DNA of 46,588 nt from Rheinheimera sp. (GTDB lineage Bacteria; Pseudomonadota; Gammaproteobacteria; Enterobacterales; Alteromonadaceae), in contig SSFI01000029.1 of NCBI GenBank assembly GCA_008015325.1, positions 1 through 46,588 of the forward strand. The letters run 5' to 3'. A program made the position numbers and the translations under genes. Below the pieces are notes generated by a model. It was not told where the DNA came from. It ran no database searches and saw only the letters and a program-made list of their open reading frames with translations. Shown here piece after piece: positions 36,833 through 46,291 of the stretch; positions within the stretch are counted from its first letter, which is position 1, and every line of letters starts with the position of its first letter.

Positions 36833-38176
36833 TCAGTCCTGTTTCTCTGCCGTTTGCGCCAATAAAGTCGCCAGCAACTGACAATCCTGTTGTTGCTGTA
36901 TGGCATATTGCTGGCAGGCTTGCAGTAGCGCTTCGGCCTCAACATCCAGCGCCTGCAGCATCTGAATGGCAAAACGGGCTGAGCGTCGATCAGCTCTGTT
37001 GTGTGCCAGTGAAAGCGCATGGCCGCAAGCCTCGGCATATTGGCGCAGCGATTTTGCCGGGTCCTGCATATGCAAACAGATATCTTCCGGGTCGACATCG
37101 ACATTGGCATGATGTAGCGACCGCACCAGATAATGCGCGCCTTCAAACTGCACTTCATCGAGTACTGAATCGGGCCGGCGCTGCATCAGACGCTGACAAT
37201 CCACCGTCAGGTGCGCGTCATTGAGCCGGTTGACTGGGCTTAAATCCGGGAAGAAAAACAGCGGTGCTGAACGGCGCTGCTGTTTCACTTCAACCACCTG
37301 ACACAAAGCCAAATCAGCATCGGATGCCAACTCGGCCGGGCCGACCAGCAAATAATAACGTTGCATATTCAGTGAGCCTGTACCGGCACCATGCCGGGTG
37401 ACGATATCCAGAATGCTATCGTGCACATAAGGGGCAAAAGCCTGTTCCAGTTCGGCATACCGATTGGCTGCAAGCCGGCTGAATTTACCGCTGTCTGCTT
37501 TAAACTGCAGCGGACGTTGGCTGAAATCCACCGATTTGGCCAGGGTACTTTTACCGAGAAAGTCGGGTCCGGCGGCTGAACGTTTAATGGCTTTTTTCAA
37601 AAACGGCTTCAGTACATGCTGTTTCGGGAAATCATCCTGGGTACTGAAACGAAATTCCGGGTCTTTGGCAACAGCAGCGCAGCAGTCGGCATAACTTTGC
37701 AGAAAATGGCGGGCGGCTGCGTGAGCATCTGCAGCGCTGGCGGCGGTCAACCCGGTCAGATCTGGCGCATCTTCGCTGAGATATTGCCCTGTGATCAGAC
37801 CGTGGCAATAGTCCGCAGCTAATAACAGACTGACGATAAAACGGCTTAAATCCCACACCGCCGGGCCAATACAGGCATCGTCAAAATCGTTTGGGGCAAA
37901 AATCACCCGTTCACCATAACTGCCATCTTCGGTGAAAAAGCCAAAATTAGAGATGTGGCAATCGCCCATCACTGTGGTTAGTGGCACTTGTGTGCTCAGA
38001 GTTGGCGGCAGTTGCAGCAGCCCCGACTGAATATCCGCATAAAACAAACCGGAGCTGCCACGTAGAAACCGAAACGGGTTTAATGCCATTTTCTGGTGTT
38101 TGGCCAGCAGTTGCTGGCTCGGGTCGATCTGGTCGGTGCGGCTGAATTCACTGATGATTTGGTGTAGGCGCTGCAT
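36833..38176 (-). CDS. DUF2252-family protein
   Basis: A 447-residue cytoplasmic protein. Family landmarks are visible: KHQKMALNPFRFLRGSSGLFYAD, VMGDCHISNFGFF, APNDFDDACIGPAVWDLSRF, DIVTRHGAGTGSLNMQRYY and a C-terminal RRSARFAIQ stretch. The GDxHxxNFG and DFDD pattern resembles aminoglycoside-phosphotransferase-like kinases, but activity of DUF2252 is not established to my knowledge. The ATG at 38176 has GGAGAT 8 bases upstream. The longer frame, starting at 38401, runs into MITE copy 2 and was rejected. The MITE lies 34 bases upstream and could supply or disturb its promoter. Confidence 0.9.
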   Translation of the reverse strand: MQRLHQIISEFSRTDQIDPSQQLLAKHQKMALNPFRFLRGSSGLFYADIQSGLLQLPPTLSTQVPLTTVMGDCHISNFGFFTEDGSYGERVIFAPNDFDDACIGPAVWDLSRFIVSLLLAADYCHGLITGQYLSEDAPDLTGLTAASAADAHAAARHFLQSYADCCAAVAKDPEFRFSTQDDFPKQHVLKPFLKKAIKRSAAGPDFLGKSTLAKSVDFSQRPLQFKADSGKFSRLAANRYAELEQAFAPYVHDSILDIVTRHGAGTGSLNMQRYYLLVGPAELASDADLALCQVVEVKQQRRSAPLFFFPDLSPVNRLNDAHLTVDCQRLMQRRPDSVLDEVQFEGAHYLVRSLHHANVDVDPEDICLHMQDPAKSLRQYAEACGHALSLAHNRADRRSARFAIQMLQALDVEAEALLQACQQYAIQQQQDCQLLATLLAQTAEKQD

Positions 38177-38209
38177 CTGAATATCTCCATTTCTGTGGCT
38201 GCAATAACC

Positions 38210-38407
38210 TAGGGCGTGTTGACGTTTGGTGGTTAAGTTTTGTTCGTTTCGGCCACCGCGTGGTGGTGGCGTTTTGGGCGCGAAACGAGGCGCGTGGCAT
38301 AGTGATTCTATGTGAGCAACGAGTGACAAAGCACAAAACGCCACCAAACGAACCCGTAGAGCTGCCAAACTGCTGCAAAAACAAACACCAAACGTCAACA
38401 CGCCCTA
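38210..38407 (-). mobile_element. MITE copy 2 with TA duplications
   Basis: A 194-base element (38212-38405) flanked by TA, the same family as 23209-23503 but in opposite orientation and lacking about 100 internal bases. Terminal repeats GGGCGTGTTGACGTTTGG and CCAAACGTCAACACGCCC are perfectly complementary over 18 bases. The shared body includes a CGTTTCGGCCACCGCGTGG stretch. It fills most of the 338-base gap between DUF2252 and the GGDEF-EAL gene; 38408-38514 contains only an AT-rich leader. Confidence 0.85.
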
Positions 38408-38514
38408 ATGCTAATGCAGAACTTTTGCGCTGGCGACAGAAAAAACCAGCCACTTTTGTAAGCAAAGGTCACAGATATCAATGGTCTGAGCAGCGTTGTT
38501 GCATATATTGAAAC

Positions 38515-41500
38515 TTGCTGCAGCCCGGGGTCTCTATTATCCTTGTCGGCATTGTCCGCGTTTTCGGGGCTGCCCTGTTGTCATTGCGTCAAAGGTTCAT
38601 TTTCATTGTTGTGCTGGCTTATCTGCTGATCGCGCTCAGCTGGATTTCTCTGTCTGACCAGCTGCTGTTATTGCTGATAAGCCCCGAGCAGCTGCTGAAA
38701 GTCTCAATGCTCAAAGGCATGTTGTTTGTGCTGGTCAGTGCCGTGGGCTTATCGCTGGCGCTGAAAAATGTGCCCCCGCCGGCGGGGGCAGAGCACAGTG
38801 TGCTGCCACTGAATCACCGGCAAAGCCAGATCCGGGATTATCTGCTGGCGGCGCTGCTGGTTGGCATGATGCTGTGGTTCCGGCTGTTATTACCGGTAGA
38901 TTTTTCCACCAAGCCAATGATGGTCCTGCAGTTATTCCCGGTCATTCTGGCGGCAGTTTTTGGTGGTTTTGGTCCCGGTATCTTTGCCACGCTGCTATCA
39001 AGCCTGGCGGTTGGCTGGATTGTCCGGCACACCTTAAGCGGGCCGGAGCAAAGCCTGTATATGCAGCTGCAATGGCTGTTTTTGACGATTAACGGGGTCA
39101 CAGTCAGCTGGTTATGTCAGCAACTGCGCAATAAAACGCATCATGTAGGTCAGCAACAGCGTTTGTTAGATGCGGTCATTGAAGGCACCGACGACGTGGT
39201 ATTTACCAAAGATAATACCGGACGCTACCAGTTAGTGAATCAGGCCGCCTGTCGTGCTTTTGGTCGTGATGCCAGTCAGATTATCGGCCGTACCGACATC
39301 GAATTACTGGACCCGGCGCAGGCCGTGCTCTGGCAGCAAAATGACGCTAAAGTCCGGCAACAACAGCAGGTTTTGCATTTTCAGGAACAAATTCAGGCGG
39401 CTGACGGCAACACCTTGTTGTATTCAGTCAGTAAAGGGCCCTTGTTTGACCATCGCCAGCAGTTCTGCGGCACCTTTGGTATCGCCCGCGATATCACCGC
39501 GATGGTTGAGCAAAAACGGCTGTTGCAGCGGGTGCTGGAGGGTTCAGAGCAGGGTTTCTGGGAGTGGGACCTGCAGCGGCAGCGGATGCAGGTCAGTGAT
39601 CGCTTTGAAACCATGCTGGGCTATCAGCCCGGTGAAATGAATGTGCGGCCGGAAAACTGGCCGCAGCTGGTCCACCCAGAGGACTTTGCTGCGATACAGC
39701 AGTCGATTGAACAGCATCTGCAAGGCCTGGCGCCGCTGCACGAAGTGGAGTTCCGTGCCCGCTGTAAAGATGACAGCTGGCGCTGGGTGCTGACCCGCGG
39801 CAAAGTAGTAACCCGCACTGCCGACGGCGCACCGCTGCAGCTGGCCGGTACGCATACCGATATCCAGCAGCGTCGGCATAATGAAGAAACATTGAGGCTG
39901 GCAGAGCTGATGTTTGCCGGCAGTTATGACGGTATGATGCTGGTCGATGCGGACAATCGGATCATCCGGGTCAATCCGGCGTTTTGCCGCATCACGGGCT
40001 ACAGCGCTGCAGAAGTTGAAGGCAAATCCCCGCGTCTTTTATCGTCCGGTCTGCATGAAAAAGGCTTTTATCAGCAGATGTGGCATCAGTTGCAGCAACA
40101 TGGCTTCTGGCGTGGCGAAATCATCAATAAACGCAAAGACGGCACTGTGTATACCGAAATGCTGTCGATTTCAGTGGTGCGCGGTGCGGACGGTTATATC
40201 CGGCAATACATCGGTATTTTTGCCGATATCAGCCAGCTTAAAGCCCATGCCGCTGAGCTGGATAAAGTGGCGAATTTTGACGCTTTAACCGGCCTGCCGA
40301 ACCGGCGTTTGTTGTTGTCGCGCTTTAATCAGACTTTGATCCGAGCCTTGCAGACCGGGCAGCGCTGTGCGGTTTGCCTGATTGATATTGACGGTTTTAA
40401 GCAGATCAACGAAGAACACGGCAGCGCCTTTGGCGACCGGGTGTTGCTGACGCTGAGTCATCAGCTGCAAGCTGTGCTGCGCCACGACGACACGCTGGCG
40501 CGGCTTGGCGGTGATGAGTTTGTCGTGTTGTTGTCGGATATGCCGGCACTGCCGGAGGGCAATCATATCGTCAAACGGCTGTTGCAGGCGGTCAACCGGC
40601 CTTTGCAGCTCGACAATATCGAAATCACGCTGACCAGCAGTATTGGCGTCAGCTTATATCCGGATGACAATGCCGACCCGGATACGCTGTTGCGCCATGC
40701 CGACAAAGCCATGTATCAGGCCAAAGAAGCCGGCCGCAACCGCATCCAGTGGTTTGACCCTGAGCACGAGCGTGAAGCGCAGGAACACCGGATGATGCTG
40801 GAACAACTGCATGAAGCGCTGCAACAACATCAGTTTGTGTTGTTTTACCAGCCGAAAGTGAATTTACGCAGTGGCGCAGTGGTCGGGGTTGAAGCGTTGA
40901 TCCGCTGGCAGCATCCGCAGCGCGGTTTATTGTCGCCGGCGGCATTTTTACCTTTTATCGAAGGCAGCGAGCTGGAAAGTCAGTTTGGCCAGTTTGTGTT
41001 ACATGCCGGTATCATGCAGGCCGACAGCTGGCTGACGGAAGGCATTCAGCTGGAAGTGGGTATTAATATCAGTGCCAGCCATCTGCTGAATGTCGATTTT
41101 GCCGCACAGTTGTCTGGCTTACTGCAGCATTACCCACAGCTCAGACCGGGGCAGATTGAACTGGAAATTCTGGAAAGCACCGCCATCCGTGATTTAGCCG
41201 CAGCGCGTGATGCCCTGGTCCGCTGTCAGGACTTTGGCGTGCGTTTTGCGCTGGATGATTTTGGTACCGGCTATTCGTCGCTGACTTATCTGCGTCAGCT
41301 GCCGGTGCATAGCCTGAAAATCGACCAGAGTTTTGTCCGCGATATGCTGGAAGACCCGGACGACCACAATATTGTCGCTGGTGTAGTGCAACTGGCGCAG
41401 GTGTTTGACCGTAGTGTGATTGCTGAAGGCGTTGAAACCATGGCGCACGCCAAAGCCTTATTAAGCATCGGTTGTGAACTGGCGCAGGGTTATGGTGTCG

Positions 41501-41592
41501 CCCGGCCTATGCCGGCCGCTGAGGTCACCGGTTGGATCCGGCGCTGGCAGAGTGCCCAACCTTGGCTGCAGCTACAGGATGACGACGGCTGA
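38515..41592 (+). CDS. Membrane PAS-GGDEF-EAL c-di-GMP signalling protein
   Basis: A bifunctional-type protein of up to 1025 residues. The N-terminus has about six hydrophobic helices (one resembling the DUF4118/KdpD membrane domain: FPVILAAVFGGFGPGIFATLL). Three PAS domains follow (near 215-335, 340-455, 460-575), then GGDEF at 665-669 and EAL at 793-795. GGDEF looks catalytic: LIDIDGFKQIN metal motif and an RHDD inhibitory site five residues before GGDEF. EAL is intact too (LEILEST, LDDFGTGYSS, LKIDQSFVRD, AEGVET). The start is a TTG at 38515 with no clear ribosome site; a TTG at 38578 with GGGG 9 bases upstream, just before SLRQRFIFIVV, is an alternative. Active synthase, hydrolase or both cannot be decided from sequence. 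Confidence 0.93.
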   Translation: MLQPGVSIILVGIVRVFGAALLSLRQRFIFIVVLAYLLIALSWISLSDQLLLLLISPEQLLKVSMLKGMLFVLVSAVGLSLALKNVPPPAGAEHSVLPLNHRQSQIRDYLLAALLVGMMLWFRLLLPVDFSTKPMMVLQLFPVILAAVFGGFGPGIFATLLSSLAVGWIVRHTLSGPEQSLYMQLQWLFLTINGVTVSWLCQQLRNKTHHVGQQQRLLDAVIEGTDDVVFTKDNTGRYQLVNQAACRAFGRDASQIIGRTDIELLDPAQAVLWQQNDAKVRQQQQVLHFQEQIQAADGNTLLYSVSKGPLFDHRQQFCGTFGIARDITAMVEQKRLLQRVLEGSEQGFWEWDLQRQRMQVSDRFETMLGYQPGEMNVRPENWPQLVHPEDFAAIQQSIEQHLQGLAPLHEVEFRARCKDDSWRWVLTRGKVVTRTADGAPLQLAGTHTDIQQRRHNEETLRLAELMFAGSYDGMMLVDADNRIIRVNPAFCRITGYSAAEVEGKSPRLLSSGLHEKGFYQQMWHQLQQHGFWRGEIINKRKDGTVYTEMLSISVVRGADGYIRQYIGIFADISQLKAHAAELDKVANFDALTGLPNRRLLLSRFNQTLIRALQTGQRCAVCLIDIDGFKQINEEHGSAFGDRVLLTLSHQLQAVLRHDDTLARLGGDEFVVLLSDMPALPEGNHIVKRLLQAVNRPLQLDNIEITLTSSIGVSLYPDDNADPDTLLRHADKAMYQAKEAGRNRIQWFDPEHEREAQEHRMMLEQLHEALQQHQFVLFYQPKVNLRSGAVVGVEALIRWQHPQRGLLSPAAFLPFIEGSELESQFGQFVLHAGIMQADSWLTEGIQLEVGINISASHLLNVDFAAQLSGLLQHYPQLRPGQIELEILESTAIRDLAAARDALVRCQDFGVRFALDDFGTGYSSLTYLRQLPVHSLKIDQSFVRDMLEDPDDHNIVAGVVQLAQVFDRSVIAEGVETMAHAKALLSIGCELAQGYGVARPMPAAEVTGWIRRWQSAQPWLQLQDDDG

Positions 41593-41676
41593 TTGCGACA
41601 AACTACGCTGCAGTTGCATAGCTTTTTGTTATCATCAGGCAAAATGTGCGGGTTGCAATAACATCTGGAGAATGAT

Positions 41677-43329
41677 ATGAAAAGCTGGATTTCAGGCGGC
41701 ATGGCGCTGCTGTCGCTGGTGTTACTTAATGCTTGTGGCGGTGGCGGGACTATCGGCGGCGACAGCAACAGTGGCACTAATCCCGGCACCACACCCGGCA
41801 CCGGTACCACAACGCCAACCACTCCGACAGCGCCAAGCTGGGTGGCCGGCCAATATGCTGCAGAGTCGACGCTGCAAAACTTCTGTGCCACGCCGCGGAC
41901 TGGCACAGACCCCTTCAGTAACAGCGCTTATCCGGACAAAGCCGGTACTGCCATGCATGAAAAGCTTTGGCTGCGGTCCTGGAGCAACAGAACTTACCTG
42001 TGGTACAAGGAATTACCTGATCTGGACCCGGCGGCCTACAGCACGCTGGCCTATTTTGACCTGCTGAAAACCAGCAACAAAACCGATTCCGGTGCTGCCA
42101 AAGACAATTTCCATTTTTATCAGGACACTGCCGAATACAAAAAGCAGACCCAGTCTGCCGTCACCAGCGGTTATGGCATCGAGTGGATTTTCACCGCGAC
42201 GCGGCCACCACGTCAGCTCACCGTCGCTTACACCGAACCCGGCAGCCCGGCAGCGACCGCATTGCTGAGCCGTGGTTCTAAGCTGCTGGAAGTCGATGGT
42301 ATCGATTTCGTCAATGACAATACCCAAGCCGGTGTTAACACTATCAACGCTGCGTTATTCCCGGCCAAAGCCGGTGAGAGTCATCAGTTCACGGTGCAAC
42401 AAGCCGACGGCAGCCGCAAATCTTTTACCCTGCAGTCGGCCGATGTCGCGACGGTGCCGGTGCATAACGTCAAAGTACTGCAAAGCGGTAGTAAAAAAGT
42501 CGGTTATCTGCAGTTTAATACCCACATCGCCGCAGCGCAGCCACAGCTGATTAGTGCGGTGGAGCAGTTCCGCAACGAAGCTGTCAGTGAACTGGTGGTG
42601 GACCTGCGCTATAACGGCGGTGGTTTGCTGGCGCTGGCGTCGCAGTTTGGTTATATGGTCAGCGGGCCGAATCAAATCCAGTCGCGTTATTTCGACAAGC
42701 TGCAATTTAATGACAAATATCCAAATACTGATCCGGTGACCGGTCAGGCGCTGGAGCCCACGCCATTTTATGGCCGCGGTATCGACTACAACGCTGGTCG
42801 GCTGACGAATCAGACCTTGCCTAACCTTAGCCTGAACCGGATATTTGTGCTGACGACCGACAACACCTGCTCGGCCAGCGAAGCCTTTATCAATGCCTTG
42901 CGCGGTATTGACGTGGAAGTGATTCAGATTGGCGGCAAAACCTGTGGCAAACCTTATGGTTTTTATCCAACTGACAACTGCGGCACGACTTATTTCACTA
43001 TTCAGTTCAGTGGCGTCAATGCCAAAGGTTTTGGTGACTATGCCGCCGGTTTCACACCAAAACCGGCCCCGCAGTTTGCCGCTGATATCAAAGGCTGTCC
43101 GGTGGCCGATGACCTGAGCAAACCACTCGGCGATACACAGGAAGGCCTGTTAAAAACCGCGCTGTTTTATGCCGGCAATAACAGCTGCCCGGTCGCTGTT
43201 GCATCGCAACAGGCCGATATGCCGGCAGCAGCGCCGGCCGATGTCAGCGGCTTATCCATCCGCGATCCGCGTCTGGATCAGCCACTGCGCGACATCAGTA
43301 TCCGTCAGCCGATTTCTGCCGGCCTCTGA
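41677..43329 (+). CDS. S41-family lipoprotein peptidase with PDZ-like domain
   Basis: A 550-residue predicted lipoprotein (lipobox LLNAC, Cys20) with a Gly/Thr/Pro-rich linker (about 21-55). A PDZ-like segment (AYTEPGSPAATALLSRGSKL) sits near residues 185-260, then the S41 catalytic domain: LVVDLRYNGGGLL, the serine motif DNTCSASEAFINAL (Ser399 or Ser401) and the Lys-containing GGKTCGKPYGF. C-terminal-processing-type proteases act in the periplasm or at the surface on misfolded or unneeded proteins. GGAG lies upstream of the ATG at 41677. It is 84 bases after the GGDEF-EAL gene. A palindromic hairpin follows. Confident family; target unknown. Confidence 0.92.
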   Translation: MKSWISGGMALLSLVLLNACGGGGTIGGDSNSGTNPGTTPGTGTTTPTTPTAPSWVAGQYAAESTLQNFCATPRTGTDPFSNSAYPDKAGTAMHEKLWLRSWSNRTYLWYKELPDLDPAAYSTLAYFDLLKTSNKTDSGAAKDNFHFYQDTAEYKKQTQSAVTSGYGIEWIFTATRPPRQLTVAYTEPGSPAATALLSRGSKLLEVDGIDFVNDNTQAGVNTINAALFPAKAGESHQFTVQQADGSRKSFTLQSADVATVPVHNVKVLQSGSKKVGYLQFNTHIAAAQPQLISAVEQFRNEAVSELVVDLRYNGGGLLALASQFGYMVSGPNQIQSRYFDKLQFNDKYPNTDPVTGQALEPTPFYGRGIDYNAGRLTNQTLPNLSLNRIFVLTTDNTCSASEAFINALRGIDVEVIQIGGKTCGKPYGFYPTDNCGTTYFTIQFSGVNAKGFGDYAAGFTPKPAPQFAADIKGCPVADDLSKPLGDTQEGLLKTALFYAGNNSCPVAVASQQADMPAAAPADVSGLSIRDPRLDQPLRDISIRQPISAGL

Positions 43330-43337
43330 ACCAGCAT

Positions 43338-43365
43338 CAGCACGGCTGAATATTCAGTCGTGCTG
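43338..43365. terminator. Hairpin between convergent S41 and Cys-rich genes
   Basis: CAGCACGGCTGAAT (43338-43351) abuts its complement ATTCAGTCGTGCTG (43352-43365) with one mismatch. It sits in the 37-base gap between convergent stops. No T-tract is obvious, so it may stop transcription from both sides only weakly or protect 3' ends. Confidence 0.5.
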
Positions 43366-43366
43366 T

Positions 43367-43828
43367 TCAGTCGACGCTGGGCCGCGGATTGATAATGATG
43401 GTCGGGTCAACCTCTTGGTTACGATAGAACACCAGATAAGTGATTGAACAGTCGGCTGATTGTGGATCAGCCTGTTCGCAGCCGCTTCGTAACCGGTGTA
43501 CATTGAGCTTACAGACAAAATCTTGGCCATCCGGGTGACAATTGACTTTTCCTTTGGTGGCGCTGTCAACCTGCTGCAACTCAATGCGACACTTGCCTGA
43601 GCCCGCCGGCATACAATCCTGCTTCATGCCCTGGAATACCCAAAACACTGAACGCTCTGTTGAATCGTTCAGCACCGGACAGTTTTTATCAGCCTCATCC
43701 GCAAAGCGCACCACGCCGGATTCTTTCTGCAACAGGATCCTGGCATCAGTACTTTGATTCGGGCAGGCAGCATTGGCGCTAAATGCAAAGCCAAAAAGGA
43801 ACATCAGCAAATACAATGGTTTGTACAT
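43367..43828 (-). CDS. Small secreted Cys-rich protein, unknown function
   Basis: A 153-residue protein with a clear signal peptide (MYKPLYLLMFLFGFAFSANA). The mature part has eight Cys residues (ACPNQ, NCPVL, DCMPAGSGKC, NCHPDGQDFVC, GCEQ, DCS), suggesting disulfide bonds, and ends in IIINPRPSVD. I do not recognise the family. It starts 2 bases after the cyclase-TPR stop, with AGGAC upstream, so the two genes share a transcript. This suggests a role linked to the cyclase, perhaps as its periplasmic partner, but nothing in the sequence shows it. Confidence 0.75.
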   Translation of the reverse strand: MYKPLYLLMFLFGFAFSANAACPNQSTDARILLQKESGVVRFADEADKNCPVLNDSTERSVFWVFQGMKQDCMPAGSGKCRIELQQVDSATKGKVNCHPDGQDFVCKLNVHRLRSGCEQADPQSADCSITYLVFYRNQEVDPTIIINPRPSVD

Positions 43829-43830
43829 AA

Positions 43831-46035
43831 TCAGCGTCCTGTGGTTGGGTTGATCAGTTTCTGAAATTCGGTTTTAGTGCTGAGCGTGGCCAGATCTGGC
43901 TCGACGGCCAGCAATTTGGCCGGAAAACCATACTGCAGCGCCTGGCGCACCGACGTCATGCCGGCCGCTGGCTGGCCCAGCCTGACTTGCAGCATCGCAT
44001 CCAGCAGCCAGATTTCGGCATTTTTGCTGTCCTGCGTTAAAGCGTTGGCCATCACACTGCTGGCCTGCTGCAGGTCGGAGTGGCTCAGGTAATGCGCCTG
44101 CAGCGCCAACTCACGCGGGTCCAGCCGGAGCTGCCGGCTCAGCAGTTGCAGCGCTTGCGCATAATGCCGGCTGGCGTCGGCGCTGGCGCCGCTCTGGCGA
44201 TAGGCGTCTGCAATATTACCGTGTAGTTCAAATTTATCTGGCAGTTGCAGCAGCGCCTGCTGATACAGCCGGATCGCATCCGGCATCCGGCCGAGGTAAT
44301 AATAAATGGTCGCCAGATTGGCCTGGGTTGATGCTTCAGCACTGAGTTCCAGCGCCGCCTGATAAGTGTCGGCAGCCGCCTGGATTTGGCCTTGTAGTAA
44401 ATAGGCGGAGCCCAGATTAGTCAGGGCATTGGCACTTTGCGGCAGCAGCGCAATCACTTTTTTAAAATTGGCGACGGCACTGTCGAGGTAACCGCGTTCC
44501 AGCTGAAATACCGCCAACGCCTGCAGCGCGTACCAGTGGTCCGGTTGCATCAGTACCGCCTGTTGATAAACCCGTTCTGCTTCCAGCGGCAAATTGGCGG
44601 CCTGATATAAGCGCGCGAGTTCAGTGTAGGCGGTGGCGGAGCCGGGCCGCAGCGCAATGGCCTGCTGTAAAGCCTGTTCGGCACTGTTAAATTCACCACG
44701 CACACTCTGATATTGCCCATACACCAGCCAGTCCGCCGCCGTCGCGGTCGGACCTGTCAAAGCCTGGCAGGCGGCATGGATTTGCTCCAGTGCTGCCGGT
44801 TGCTGACTGAGCTGAAAGAGCAGGGTGCCGGCGCTGCATTTGCTGCGTTGGGCGGGCCGGTATTGTTCTAGTGCGGCACCGTCCTGATCAAGCAACTGCA
44901 ACACCGTTTGCACCGCCGCCAGTTCGTTTTTTTGCCGCGCTGTGGATAATTGATATTCCGCTTTGAGCCAAAGCTGGAAAATCGCCGGGTCCAACTGACG
45001 CTGCGGCTGCGCTGTTTCCGGCTGACCGCCAAGCTGACGCACCACACTTTGACTGACTTTTTGCAGCAGGGCTTCGGTCTGGTCAGCGTGCCATTCCAGC
45101 GTCAACCCCGCGACGCCGGCTTTTTGAAAATGCACAGTGACTGTATTGGGCCTTGGATAAACCGCAGTGCTGACCTGGAGCCGGATCCTTTCAGCCGCCT
45201 GCGGCGCCGTTTGCTGATCGGCCGGATAATAACCGGGCACCTGTTCAATCGCCTGATGCACCGCATTGACCAGGCCAAATTGCTGCTCCGCGCTGAACGC
45301 CACTTCGTCCAGCGCCGGCGCGTCTACAGCAACATAACGCGCCGCCTTGGCTGGGGCTAACTGCGCTGGCAGGTTGGGTTGGAATTCTTGCTGTGGCCAA
45401 AACCACCAGCTTAGTCCGGCGCATAGTAGCAGCGCTGTCGCCACGAATGCACCGCGTTGCAGCGCCGGCTGGCTGACCGGCAACAAATCCGCGCTGTGGC
45501 TGCCAAAGGGCAGTGCCGGCGGCGCACAGTGGCAGACCTGATACAAATGTAAGGCATGGCTGAAACCTTCAAGCTGAAACAAACCGACCTCAGTGACCTG
45601 CACTTCAGTTTTATTCATCGCCAGAAACACCGCTTCAGACAGGTAAATTTCACCCGGCGGCGTTACAGCTTCAATACGGGATGCCAGGTTAACGGCTTCG
45701 CCAAAAATGTCATGGCGGGCGGTGCGGACTTCACCCAAATGCGCGGCGATACGAATGACGATGGGCTGTTCGTCCGGATGTTGCTGATGGTGCAGTGCCA
45801 GGCGGTCCTGCATGCGACAGGCGCATAACATAGCGTCGGTCGGCGAGCGGAACGTCAGCAGTAACGCGTCGCCAATCGATTTCACCAGCTGGCCGGAGAA
45901 CTTTTTAATTTGTGGTTTTAACAGGCTTTCAAAATTTTGCAGCAATGAGGCATTTTGCCGGCGCGACTGGCGGTTGGTGGTGGCGGTAAAGCCGGCAATA
46001 TCAACAAACAGGATCGTCAGATTTTCGGTATGCAC
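43831..46035 (-). CDS. Class III adenylate cyclase with TPR sensor region
   Basis: A 734-residue protein with an N-terminal cyclase domain, one TM helix (196-213) and a C-terminal TPR region (about 400-720). Metal Asp residues are D12 (FVDIAGFT) and D56; K52 (KSIGDALL) fits the purine-selecting Lys of adenylyl cyclases; D109 with N116 and R120 (DIFGEAVNLASR) complete the active site. The product is therefore likely cAMP rather than cGMP. The TPR part would lie outside the cytoplasm if the cyclase is inside, so it may sense periplasmic proteins. A small Cys-rich secreted protein follows in the operon. The ATG at 46035 is the first in frame and places the FVDIAG motif at the usual distance. Confidence 0.93.
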   Translation of the reverse strand: MHTENLTILFVDIAGFTATTNRQSRRQNASLLQNFESLLKPQIKKFSGQLVKSIGDALLLTFRSPTDAMLCACRMQDRLALHHQQHPDEQPIVIRIAAHLGEVRTARHDIFGEAVNLASRIEAVTPPGEIYLSEAVFLAMNKTEVQVTEVGLFQLEGFSHALHLYQVCHCAPPALPFGSHSADLLPVSQPALQRGAFVATALLLCAGLSWWFWPQQEFQPNLPAQLAPAKAARYVAVDAPALDEVAFSAEQQFGLVNAVHQAIEQVPGYYPADQQTAPQAAERIRLQVSTAVYPRPNTVTVHFQKAGVAGLTLEWHADQTEALLQKVSQSVVRQLGGQPETAQPQRQLDPAIFQLWLKAEYQLSTARQKNELAAVQTVLQLLDQDGAALEQYRPAQRSKCSAGTLLFQLSQQPAALEQIHAACQALTGPTATAADWLVYGQYQSVRGEFNSAEQALQQAIALRPGSATAYTELARLYQAANLPLEAERVYQQAVLMQPDHWYALQALAVFQLERGYLDSAVANFKKVIALLPQSANALTNLGSAYLLQGQIQAAADTYQAALELSAEASTQANLATIYYYLGRMPDAIRLYQQALLQLPDKFELHGNIADAYRQSGASADASRHYAQALQLLSRQLRLDPRELALQAHYLSHSDLQQASSVMANALTQDSKNAEIWLLDAMLQVRLGQPAAGMTSVRQALQYGFPAKLLAVEPDLATLSTKTEFQKLINPTTGR

Positions 46036-46245
46036 TGTCGAAGTGTCCTGCGCTGGTGGCCCCAGGTTCCGACAGCTTCACAGACCCTGATGTTTTTGAG
46101 TGTTACCGATCGAGCATAGTCAGGAAGTTATTGTTTTACACAATAATTTTCTACTTTTCCCTGTTATAGGGGCTCAGGTGAGTGAACTGTAAATGAAGAT
46201 TAATAAAAATGAATAGAAGATGCTGAAAACTTGCTGAAAGAAGAA

Positions 46246-46281
46246 GGAAAACAGCGATGTACTACGAAAGTACATCGCTGT
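46246..46281 (-). terminator. Rho-independent terminator of leuD
   Basis: Perfect 13-base stem ACAGCGATGTACT (46251-46263) and AGTACATCGCTGT (46269-46281), with a 5-base loop. On the minus strand it is followed by TTTCC, just past the leuD stop codon. Confidence 0.85.
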
Positions 46282-46291
46282 CGGCGAAGGC

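Noticed and set aside
36833-38401. Longer DUF2252 frame
   Set aside because: The first 75 codons are MITE sequence; similar text is encoded by the other MITE copy. The ATG at 38176 has a good ribosome site.
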